Assembly: GCA_019419895.1 (NCBI GenBank)
Contig: JAHZIE010000004.1
Location: 43,973 to 73,285 of the forward strand
Direction of reading: 5' to 3'
DNA length: 29,313 nucleotides
Source of the DNA: Clostridiales bacterium
Lineage (GTDB): Bacteria; Bacillota; Clostridia; Oscillospirales; Acutalibacteraceae
The notes below the pieces were generated by a model. The model worked only from the letters and a program-made list of their open reading frames with translations. It did not search any database and had not been told where the DNA came from. The position numbers and the translations under genes were made by a program. Positions 1-5,973 of this stretch are shown piece by piece. Position 1 is the first letter of the stretch, and the number at the start of each line of letters is the position of its first letter.

Positions 1-95
1 TAAATAGATGGGCTGATTGTTAGGAACAAAGAGCAGAAAGCAGGGAAGAAAGGTATGAAAAAGAAAATAGAGCAGCATTACATACAGAACCCTAA

Positions 96-410
96 ATCAA
101 AAGACCAGTGCAAACAAAAGAGGGAGCGGAAGGAGGATATCAATTTTCTCTCCCGGCGAAGGAAGTTTCCCTTGGGAGAATTTGCAGGGCTTTGGAGGCA
201 GACTGTGTTTCGGTTTCCTGGCGCAGCGGAAGTTTGGATACCAAGTGTATGATCGCGTCGGGAATGTCGAATGTCATGGATCAGATTTTTTCCAATATGC
301 AGACGGCCTGTGAGAATTATCTGGATACAGTCACTATCGAAGAAATTGACAGAAGGCTGTTTTCGAAAACAGGTATAAGTGGAGAAAATAATGGAAACTT
401 ATCATTGTAA
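96..410 (+). pseudogene. Rrf2-family transcriptional regulator, 5'-truncated remnant
   Basis: The readable frame begins after a stop at 93-95. It carries only the C-terminal half of an Rrf2-type regulator: a GAEGGYQFSLP segment, then a VSLGRICRALEAD segment, then the C-terminal helical part ending near DTVTIEEI. In the family the GGY segment is the wing of a winged helix, so the first 50-60 residues holding the DNA-recognition helix are missing. No start codon with a ribosome site precedes it; the first usable start is a GTG at 108. Of the Cys residues that bind Fe-S or sense ligands in some Rrf2 proteins, C (EADC) and C (DTKC) remain, but one expected Cys reads as Trp. It lies 51 bp upstream of a thioredoxin gene, a plausible former target. 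I infer a decayed gene; the family call rests on motif resemblance only. Confidence 0.55.
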
Positions 411-461
411 CGGTAGGTGTTTCATTATCTATACAAAAAGACAATTTAGGAGGTTATTCAG

Positions 462-779
462 ATGGACGTAATAGAATTGAATGGCGCAAATTTTGAAGAA
501 GAGGTCATGCGGGCAAAGGAAAAAGTATTAATTGATTTTTGGGCTTCTTGGTGTATGCCCTGCCGCATGCTTTCCCCGGTGGTGGATGAAATTGCGGAAG
601 AGGATCATGAAAACCTGAAGGTGTGTAAGGTGAATATTGACGAGCAGCCGGAATTGGCCCAGCAGTTCCAAGTAATGAGCATTCCTACCCTGGTGGTTAT
701 GAAGGATGGCAAGGCGGCGGCAGGAGCTGTCGGCGTGCAATCCAAGGAAGCAATTCTGCAAATGGTTGAGAATGCCTGA
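462..779 (+). CDS. trxA: Thioredoxin with WCMPC active site
   Basis: A 105-residue single-domain thioredoxin, the usual family length. It acts as a cytoplasmic disulfide reductase. The active site is W30-C31-M32-P33-C34, with Met where most thioredoxins have Gly (WCGPC). The cis-proline loop (MSIPTLVV) and the C-terminal GVQSKEAILQMVE helix are present, so the fold is complete. The start ATG lies exactly 8 nt after AGGAGG (448-453). It follows the Rrf2 remnant and ends 11 bp before a strong palindromic terminator, so it is probably the last gene of its transcript. The CxPC variation should shift redox potential; by analogy with other variants I would expect a narrower partner set, but that is inference. 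A dedicated reductase gene is not in the window. Confidence 0.93.
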   Translation: MDVIELNGANFEEEVMRAKEKVLIDFWASWCMPCRMLSPVVDEIAEEDHENLKVCKVNIDEQPELAQQFQVMSIPTLVVMKDGKAAAGAVGVQSKEAILQMVENA

Positions 780-790
780 TTAAATTCAAT

Positions 791-829
791 CAGAAAAGCG
801 CTGGTATCTCAGATACCAGCGCTTTTCTG
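791..829. terminator. Perfect-palindrome bidirectional terminator after trxA
   Basis: The arms 791-809 and 811-829 are exact reverse complements (19 bp each, one central base). The outer part of the stem is A-rich on the left and T-rich on the right (AAAAGCGC / GCGCTTTT), so it can act as an intrinsic terminator on either strand. It lies 11 bp after the thioredoxin stop. Confidence 0.85.
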
Positions 830-896
830 TCGCCGCTTTTAGAAAGGAAAATACTTTGCCAGCCTGAAGACAAAAAATTGCAACCAGCTTTGTTCA

Positions 897-1022
897 ATGG
901 ATTCCGAAGCTTTTGAGACAGTCACACGGAATTACAGAACCGTTAAAGAATGGATGGGAAGAATAAGCAATATACAAGCGTGTGCAAGGGAGATTGTGGA
1001 TGGAGAGATTATTTATCAATAG
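897..1022 (+). pseudogene. Possible 3' remnant of an unidentified gene (41 codons)
   Basis: An open frame that can be read back to a stop at 840-842 gives a short peptide, MDSEAFETVTRNYRTVKEWM at its start, ending EIVDGEIIYQ. There is no Shine-Dalgarno sequence before the ATG. It ends 16 bp before a hairpin followed by T residues (1039-1070), as expected for the true 3' end of a gene whose 5' part has been lost. I do not recognise the family. The alternative is simple chance coding in an intergenic stretch. Confidence 0.2.
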
Positions 1023-1038
1023 GGAAAATGTATGGTAG

Positions 1039-1070
1039 AAAGCAAGTCTGAAAATGGCTTGCTTTTGTTT
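1039..1070 (+). terminator. Weak intrinsic terminator
   Basis: AAAGCAAG (1039-1046) pairs perfectly with CTTGCTTT (1058-1065) across an 11-nt loop and is followed by TGTTT. The stem is short and AU-rich. It separates the remnant at 897-1022 from the promoter of the DinB-like gene, whose -35 box overlaps its end. Confidence 0.45.
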
Positions 1071-1096
1071 TACAATGCAAATGGTTGATGTATAAT
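1069..1096 (+). promoter_or_regulatory. Sigma-A promoter for the DinB-like gene
   Basis: TTTACA (1069-1074) and a perfect TATAAT (1091-1096) are separated by 16 bp. They lie about 45 bp upstream of the GTG start at 1141. This is the best promoter match in the left part of the window and suggests that the DinB-like gene is an independently transcribed cargo unit. Confidence 0.6.
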
Positions 1097-1140
1097 TATG
1101 GATAAAGAGATAAATTGGAATTGTTGGAGGATAATTTATT

Positions 1141-1797
1141 GTGAATGGGATATGGTCTGAGCTAAATAAAACAATACAAACGCAAATCAAAAAGAAGGAT
1201 ACCTATGAAGCAGGTATTAACACATTATTTGATTTGCGGAATCAGTTAATGGAAACCTTAACATCATTTAATGAGGAATTAAGCAGAGAAGATTTTGACG
1301 CAATTCCATTTATAAACGCAGACGGTTATCATAGTAAAACAATTGCATATTCAATTTGGCATATTTTCCGTATCGAAGATATAGTTGCACACACATTGAT
1401 AGGCGAAAACGAGCAAGTGTTTTTTTCGAGTAATTATCAAGAACGTATCAATTCGCCTATAATCACAACAGGAAATGAACTTGTAAAAGAGCAGATTACA
1501 GCCTTTTCAAAACGACTTAATTTGAAAGAACTTTATTCATATATTTTTGAGGTGAAGGATAGCTCTGAGAAGATAATCAATAGTTTATCTTATGATGAAT
1601 TGAAAAAGAAAATATCAGAAGAAAGAAAAAAACAGTTAAAATTGTTAAACGTTGTAAGTAATGATGAAAATTCAGTTTGGCTCATTGATTATTGGTGCGG
1701 TAAAGATATTCGGGGTTTAATACAAATGCCATTTTCAAGACATTGGATTATGCACATAGAAGCAAGTTTGCGTATAAAAAACAAGATACATTCATAA
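1141..1797 (+). CDS. DinB/YfiT-like putative metal-dependent protein
   Basis: A 218-residue protein with the predicted all-helical layout of the DinB superfamily, whose members bind a divalent metal through three spaced His residues in a four-helix bundle and are often thiol-dependent S-transferases or of unknown function. Candidate metal ligands are the His residues in SIWHIFRIEDIVAHTL (about residues 70-85) and FSRHWIMHIEA (about 198-208). The start is GTG, 10 nt after GGAGG. Base composition is clearly AT-richer than the genes from 2000 onward and it has its own promoter, so it looks like recently acquired cargo or host sequence flanking the element. No partner gene indicates its substrate. 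Confidence 0.6.
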   Translation: MNGIWSELNKTIQTQIKKKDTYEAGINTLFDLRNQLMETLTSFNEELSREDFDAIPFINADGYHSKTIAYSIWHIFRIEDIVAHTLIGENEQVFFSSNYQERINSPIITTGNELVKEQITAFSKRLNLKELYSYIFEVKDSSEKIINSLSYDELKKKISEERKKQLKLLNVVSNDENSVWLIDYWCGKDIRGLIQMPFSRHWIMHIEASLRIKNKIHS

Positions 1798-1830
1798 AGG
1801 CGAATCCTAAAATGGAGCAGGGTTATATCT

Positions 1831-1914
1831 GTGTATAGCGGTGTATTGCGTAGAGGAAGGAGGGCGAATAGGTACAGAAAACACAGCAGAAAGAAAAAAG
1901 TGTGTATAGAGTAA
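1831..1914 (+). CDS. Very short basic peptide, doubtful
   Basis: A 27-codon frame from GTG 1831 to TAA 1912-1914, very rich in Arg and Lys (LRRGRRANRYRKHSRKKK). It ends 8 bp before a clear terminator. No good ribosome site is visible for the GTG, and the peptide may equally be the 3' end of a lost gene or non-coding leader. It is recorded because the terminator needs a transcript upstream of it. Confidence 0.15.
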   Translation: MYSGVLRRGRRANRYRKHSRKKKVCIE

Positions 1915-1922
1915 GGTAGGAA

Positions 1923-1948
1923 CGACCATGAAAGTGGTCGCTTTTTTT
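1923..1948 (+). terminator. Intrinsic terminator in the leader of the accessory block
   Basis: CGACCA (1923-1928) pairs with TGGTCG (1935-1940), extended by a T-G pair, followed by seven T (1942-1948). A second small hairpin, GGGGA with TCCCC, follows at about 1952-1965. The run of T ends 51 nt before the start of the gene at 2000. Confidence 0.75.
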
Positions 1949-1999
1949 ATGGGGAAAAATCCCCTATCCTACAAGCTATAAGGAAAGGAGGTCATATCC

Positions 2000-2368
2000 A
2001 TGAACACCAAGATCTGCTATCTATACCGGGATGCAGATAACTATAAGGTTCATAATGAGTGCGTTATCCAGGGGGAATTATCCAGGGAGCAAATCCAAAG
2101 CATTCTTGATTGCTGTGACATGGGTGAATATTTTATCCCAAGACAGGTCGGGATGCCGGAAAGGAGATTCAATGAGTATGATACCGAGGTCGATCATTGC
2201 TGGTTTGAAATCAGCGAAGATGGGTTTGAGCGCACAAATCAGCCTGCGAATATTCCCCTAACGGCCAGACAGCTCGTGGAGAACTTTGCCCTTCGTAAAG
2301 ATAATTGGGATGACACGGAGTGGATGGCTTCAGAAACAGAAAATAGTGATTTAGAAATGGAGATGTAG
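2000..2368 (+). CDS. ICE-associated protein of unknown function, acidic C-tail
   Basis: A 122-residue soluble, acidic protein that I recognise only as a type recurring in Clostridial conjugative elements. The ATG lies exactly 8 nt after GGAGG (1987-1991). No catalytic motif, membrane segment or signal peptide is visible. The last residues, ENSDLEMEM, are an acidic run followed by an alternating Met/Leu terminus, a tail shared with many other soluble proteins here. It is the first gene of the co-directional accessory array and is followed after 3 bp by the DUF4314 gene, so the two are translationally linked. Confidence 0.75.
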   Translation: MNTKICYLYRDADNYKVHNECVIQGELSREQIQSILDCCDMGEYFIPRQVGMPERRFNEYDTEVDHCWFEISEDGFERTNQPANIPLTARQLVENFALRKDNWDDTEWMASETENSDLEMEM

Positions 2369-2371
2369 CTG

Positions 2372-2668
2372 ATGAATGAATGGGAACGCCTGCACCAGCA
2401 GGCCAAGCGTTACCAGGCAGAGTATCCTCCCGGTACCCGAATCATGTTACTGAGCATGGGCAGAGATCCCTGTCCTGTCGAGGATCAGACAAGAGGCACT
2501 GTCAAAGTGGTGGATGATATCGGAACACTGCACTGCTCGTTTGACAATGGAAGATCTCTCGGCGTTGTGCCTGGTGAGGACTCGTTTCGCAAGCTGACGA
2601 AGGAAGAACTGGCAGAGGAACAGGAATCCGGCATGACTGAGGATCAAGGCCCCGTCATGGGAATGTAG
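2372..2668 (+). CDS. DUF4314 domain protein
   Basis: A 98-residue protein whose core fits DUF4314, a small beta-rich domain common in Firmicute mobile elements: PPGTRIMLLSM, then TRGTVKVVDDIGTLHCSFDNGRSLGVVPGEDSF. The domain's role is unknown; its beta-strand plan resembles small SH3-like barrels, which is only an impression. It begins 3 bp after the previous stop, so it probably depends on translational coupling. The protein ends SGMTEDQGPVMGM, containing both the GMT and GPxMxM forms of the C-terminal tail found throughout the window. Confidence 0.8.
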   Translation: MNEWERLHQQAKRYQAEYPPGTRIMLLSMGRDPCPVEDQTRGTVKVVDDIGTLHCSFDNGRSLGVVPGEDSFRKLTKEELAEEQESGMTEDQGPVMGM

Positions 2669-2680
2669 GAGGTAAATCAT

Positions 2681-2821
2681 TTGGAAATTGAAATTGAGAT
2701 TCCGGAGGCGCTGGTGGAGCCGCTTTTGATCCAGGCTGCTATTGAGGAAGTGCCTGTAGAGGAAATTGTAACAAGGGCGATTCAGAAATTCATGGAAAGA
2801 GGTGAACAAAGTGGCTGCTGA
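2681..2821 (+). CDS. Small RHH-like protein, TTG start
   Basis: A 46-residue protein starting at TTG exactly 8 nt after AGGAGG (2667-2672), the spacing used by many genes here. The sequence (EIEIPEALVEPLLIQAAIEE, then a helix VEEIVTRAIQKFMERG) has a short strand followed by two helices, as in ribbon-helix-helix DNA-binding proteins. It overlaps the start of the next gene by 11 nt, and that gene encodes two further RHH-like modules, so the pair is probably made together. Function as a DNA-binding regulator or accessory transfer factor is inferred from fold resemblance only. Confidence 0.6.
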   Translation: MEIEIEIPEALVEPLLIQAAIEEVPVEEIVTRAIQKFMERGEQSGC

Positions 2822-3482
2822 CGGGAAGAAAGGCATTACGGTCAAAGTCGATGCGGCTTTGCATGCCGAGATTACACAATATCTGCAAGACCACGGGATG
2901 ACGATGACGGAGTTTGTCACGCTGGCCTTGCAGGATGAACTGCATCCTAAAATTGATGAAAAGGAAGGGAAAAACATGGAGAAAATGAGGACACTGGCAT
3001 TTCAGGTGCCGGAAAGCCTGTTCCAGCGGATTAAAGATTATCTGCACCGCAATAACATGACGCAAAAGGACTTTGTCATCGGCCTGATTGAGCAGGAGCT
3101 GGATCGGGATCTGGCTGAGAGTCAGGAAACCGGCGAGGCTCAGGGTGACTTCGAGGATACGGAGGAACTGGCGGATACAGAGCAGTTGGATGCTGCTCAG
3201 GAGTTACCGGGAGATCCGGAAACTGCTTCTTCTGTGGAGGAAATGGATGAAACGGAACCGTCTATCCCTGATCAGGAAGTGCCGGAGACATCTGAGGAAG
3301 GCCCCGATGCTGAAGAACTGGATGATGAGATGTCCCTATCGGAGGAAACCGGCGAAGCAGACTATCAGGACGATGAGGATATGTCAGAAGATGCCATGGA
3401 GGATGAATCCGAGATTGAGGACGAAGACATGGATGAGGATGAATCGGAAGATGAAAATGTAGGTTTCTCCATGGGAATGTGA
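2811..3482 (+). CDS. Tandem RHH-like protein with long acidic tail
   Basis: A 223-residue protein. Residues about 5-45 (GITVKVDAALHAEITQYLQD onward) and 63-102 (RTLAFQVPESLFQRIKDYLH onward) are two copies of a strand-helix-helix module resembling ribbon-helix-helix domains, so one chain could form an intramolecular pair. The remaining 120 residues are extremely Asp/Glu-rich with little predicted order and end NVGFSMGM. I chose GTG 2811, 8 nt after AGAGG, over GTG 2802, which overlaps the ribosome site. The acidic region could mimic DNA, bind basic proteins or act as an export tail; none of these is shown. The next gene follows after 14 bp. Confidence 0.75.
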   Translation: MAADGKKGITVKVDAALHAEITQYLQDHGMTMTEFVTLALQDELHPKIDEKEGKNMEKMRTLAFQVPESLFQRIKDYLHRNNMTQKDFVIGLIEQELDRDLAESQETGEAQGDFEDTEELADTEQLDAAQELPGDPETASSVEEMDETEPSIPDQEVPETSEEGPDAEELDDEMSLSEETGEADYQDDEDMSEDAMEDESEIEDEDMDEDESEDENVGFSMGM

Positions 3483-3496
3483 GGTGGATGCAGGCT

Positions 3497-4153
3497 ATGA
3501 CCATTTATCAGGAAGAACTGCTGCGCCGCCTTCCTCAATTAGACTGTACTGGGTATTATGGCTATCGGGATGGTCTGCTCCACATTTTTCACGGAGACGC
3601 TCCTTTCTGTCGCCAGACGCCTGAAGGCTTTCTACGATTTTATGAGGATCAGTTTAAGGCACTAAGCCAGACGGAACTCTATGATAAAATTCATCAAGAG
3701 GTCAGAGCCATTCGTGAGTATGTGGGCCTCTATGAAACATCCCCACAGATGGAGGCGGATGGCGTCCACGATTACCGGAAACTGGCGGAGTATGGGAATA
3801 TCGTCCTGGCCGGAATGTACAGTGAAAACCATGGTTTCATGTTTACCACATGGGATCAGGATAACGAGCGTGGCTATGTGTCCGGCGGCGATTACTCTCC
3901 CAATTATGCATATGCAAAAGAATCGTTCGTCCGGCGTTCGGGGCTGATCCAGGAACAACGCCTGTTCCAGCCAGCAGAAGCTGAAAATCTCTATCGTTGT
4001 GTGGACTACGCCAGAAATCACTGCGAATCTCTTACCTTCGAGCAGTCGAAAGCGCTGGATGAGCTGGCGGAAAAGCTGTCGTATGGCTATCCGGAGATTG
4101 AGAAAAGTCCTCCCACCTTTGAACCGGAGGATGGCCCACAACTGAATCTGTAA
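3497..4153 (+). CDS. ICE-associated protein of unknown function
   Basis: A 218-residue soluble protein. ATG 3497 is favoured, 9 nt after GAGGTGG; ATG 3488 and GTG 3479 lie in or next to the ribosome site. The middle (FMFTTWDQDNERGYVSGGDY, then SPNYAYAKESFVRRSGLI) resembles a segment I associate with large accessory proteins of Clostridial elements, where an aromatic strand precedes an AK-x-x-F-x-x-R-S-G-L-I helix; I cannot name the family. No catalytic motif is evident. The C-terminus EPEDGPQLNL again has acidic residues followed by a GP-hydrophobic end. A terminator lies 11 bp after the stop. Confidence 0.75.
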   Translation: MTIYQEELLRRLPQLDCTGYYGYRDGLLHIFHGDAPFCRQTPEGFLRFYEDQFKALSQTELYDKIHQEVRAIREYVGLYETSPQMEADGVHDYRKLAEYGNIVLAGMYSENHGFMFTTWDQDNERGYVSGGDYSPNYAYAKESFVRRSGLIQEQRLFQPAEAENLYRCVDYARNHCESLTFEQSKALDELAEKLSYGYPEIEKSPPTFEPEDGPQLNL

Positions 4154-4164
4154 CCTAAGTGACA

Positions 4165-4197
4165 CCCTTGCTTTGTTGATGAAGCGAGGGCTTTTTT
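4165..4197 (+). terminator. Intrinsic terminator 16 nt before the next start codon
   Basis: CCCTTGCTT (4165-4173) pairs with AAGCGAGGG (4182-4190) with one G-U pair, followed by C and six T (4192-4197). Only 16 nt separate the T run from ATG 4214, leaving no room for a separate promoter. Confidence 0.8.
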
Positions 4198-4213
4198 ATG
4201 AAAGGAACCATGA

Positions 4214-4828
4214 ATGATGTATTTTACCGAAACCGAAGCCCTCCGTGAGCTGGAGATCCTCATGCAGATGATTCCCGGTTTCCAGCCCAAGGGCTATGGG
4301 AGCATGGTCATGCCGGATCAGATTTATATCTGTCTGCAGGAACCGCCCCCGCCCACTTATCAGGAGATGATTGCGGATACCATGCATGCTGTCCGATACC
4401 GCCCCTTCCTGCAAAGAGTGGAGGAACTTCTAATCGAAAGCGAGATGAGGCCCATGAACTATCTAAGCAATCACCATCAGAAACTTTTCCGGATAGCCAT
4501 CCAGAAAAAAGACAGGAAAAATTATGCCCTGCTATCGGCACTTTATCTTTTTACCGCCGATCCGAGGCTCTGGCGCATCATGAGGCATCAGGTGGATGAG
4601 AACCTCATCCGGTTTGACCGCCGGAAACTGTGCGGCCTGAATGAATACACTTATCCCCTTTACTGTGCCGCCAAGGATTTATATATGGGAACCCGGCATC
4701 TTACTATCCGGGATCTGGCTGACCGGGAACTGATCTCCCCGAAACAGTTCGCCGCCATCTGCAATGCCATGGCGATCCGCAGGTTTGGGATGTCTGTGCT
4801 GGAGACAGCCGAAAGGAGATGCGAATAA
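4214..4828 (+). CDS. ICE-associated protein of unknown function
   Basis: A 204-residue, predicted helical, soluble protein. The start is the first of two ATG codons, 7 nt after AAAGGA. Visible features are a Pro-rich turn (QEPPPPTYQE, about residue 44), a basic helical middle (RIAIQKKDRKNYALLSALYL) and a C-terminal RDLADRELISPKQFAAICNA segment (about residues 165-185) that could be a helix-turn-helix, although I would not call it one. Unlike most soluble neighbours it lacks the acidic Met-rich C-tail. It lies directly behind an intrinsic terminator and overlaps the next gene by one base (TAATG), indicating translational coupling. No function can be assigned. Confidence 0.7.
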   Translation: MMYFTETEALRELEILMQMIPGFQPKGYGSMVMPDQIYICLQEPPPPTYQEMIADTMHAVRYRPFLQRVEELLIESEMRPMNYLSNHHQKLFRIAIQKKDRKNYALLSALYLFTADPRLWRIMRHQVDENLIRFDRRKLCGLNEYTYPLYCAAKDLYMGTRHLTIRDLADRELISPKQFAAICNAMAIRRFGMSVLETAERRCE

Positions 4829-5229
4829 TGAAGGATTTCTTTGAAGCGATGATGCGTGAAGGATTGATGAAAAGGCAAATGGCCCGTATGGAAAACGATG
4901 AAAGACAAAAGGAAAATGAAATCGACATCAAACAGTTTCCACAGCTCAAAGTGCGTTGGATCTCCGGAGGCAACCTGCAGGAAGAAATGATATCCAGCGC
5001 TCCGTCAGAAGTGGCTGCGTGTATTATGCGTCATCAGGATGATGGAGAATTGTCCATTTGTTCACCAGAAGGCGCAGAATTAATGATTGCCAATCAGGGA
5101 TATGTGATGATGTCCAGAGATCTGAAATACTGGCAGGAATTGAATTCACAGCTTAATGAGGGAACTTTTGAAGAAGGCCCAGGCTACATGGAGGGCTCTG
5201 ATAATGATATGGAAATGGGAGGAATGTGA
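4828..5229 (+). CDS. ICE-associated acidic protein of unknown function
   Basis: A 133-residue protein starting at ATG 4828, which shares its A with the TAA stop of the previous gene and lies 9 nt after AGGAG. An earlier ATG at 4819 abuts the ribosome site and is less likely. The first 35 residues are a charged Met-rich helix (EAMMREGLMKRQMARMEND). The central part (LKVRWISGG, then DDGELSICSPEGAELMI) looks beta-rich. It ends SDNDMEMGGM, the acidic-then-Met tail shared across the accessory genes. No catalytic or membrane feature is visible. Confidence 0.7.
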   Translation: MKDFFEAMMREGLMKRQMARMENDERQKENEIDIKQFPQLKVRWISGGNLQEEMISSAPSEVAACIMRHQDDGELSICSPEGAELMIANQGYVMMSRDLKYWQELNSQLNEGTFEEGPGYMEGSDNDMEMGGM

Positions 5230-5232
5230 ACC

Positions 5233-5949
5233 ATGAGCATTGAAGAAAAGTATCCCCTTCTCATTGGGCATTCAGACCAAGGAAGTCAGGAGCTGCATAG
5301 CATTCAGGAGGTGGCGGATTTCATCTGCAGCCAGGGGCTGGAGAGCGATCTGTTGATCACCCATGAGGACGGCTCTCACTTTCTGAATACCTTTGGCATC
5401 TATATTGACCGGATTGCCGACATGGAATATCGTGAGGCACTGCTGAAGGTGTTGATCCCCATGCAGATGGAGCTGGATGGCACTATGGAGGTAGATGAGG
5501 AACCCAGCCCGGAGGACGAGCGTCTGAAGGAAGTCAATAAGCGTCTGGAGCCATTTGAACTGTATCAATGCGGCAACGGGAAATATGGGCTGTCCCTTCC
5601 TTTCTCCTTCCTGCAGGAACCCTATGAGGATTACGGACAGGCTGCGTTTAACCGGTTCGCGGAGGAACATGGCGAAGAAGCAAAGAATTCCTTCGGCCTG
5701 TATACCCACGGGAATGGCTATGAATGGGAGAAAGTCTTCCAGACAGCATTTCAGGATGATGCCGGATTGGGGAGGATTTCGTTTGACAGCGAGGCCGGAG
5801 GATTTTACTGCTACTGCCCGGATGCCGCTCTGCTGGAGCGCATGGGAATGGCATTCAAGGCTATCTGCGATGATCCGGATCAGCTTCAGGACATGGTAAA
5901 CCGTGCGCTCTCGGATGGGCAGGACGAAACGCCAGGGATGCAGTTATAA
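5233..5949 (+). CDS. Imm51-like domain protein
   Basis: A 238-residue protein. The C-terminal part, about residues 110-230, resembles Imm51 (immunity protein 51): a GNGYEWEKVFQTAF segment followed by ISFDSEAGGFYCYCPD and a helix LERMGMAFKAICDDPDQL. In the family this domain is predicted to neutralise a secreted polymorphic toxin. The N-terminal 100 residues (HSIQEVADFICSQGLESDLL onward) are a separate acidic domain I do not recognise. It ends DETPGMQL, the shared tail type. No toxin gene adjoins it, so it may be an orphan immunity gene or a domain reused for another binding role. The start ATG is 10 nt after GGAGG and 3 bp after the upstream stop. Confidence 0.7.
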   Translation: MSIEEKYPLLIGHSDQGSQELHSIQEVADFICSQGLESDLLITHEDGSHFLNTFGIYIDRIADMEYREALLKVLIPMQMELDGTMEVDEEPSPEDERLKEVNKRLEPFELYQCGNGKYGLSLPFSFLQEPYEDYGQAAFNRFAEEHGEEAKNSFGLYTHGNGYEWEKVFQTAFQDDAGLGRISFDSEAGGFYCYCPDAALLERMGMAFKAICDDPDQLQDMVNRALSDGQDETPGMQL

Positions 5950-5973
5950 GAAAGAAGAAATGGAGATGGAACA

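Noticed and set aside
1952..1965. GGGGA/TCCCC hairpin after the 1948 terminator as a second terminator
   Set aside because: Only five base pairs and no T run afterwards.
3088..3462. An Arg/Trp-rich + strand frame inside the acidic-tail gene
   Set aside because: The shifted reading of GAN/GGA-rich acidic codons automatically gives Arg-rich text; no ribosome site.
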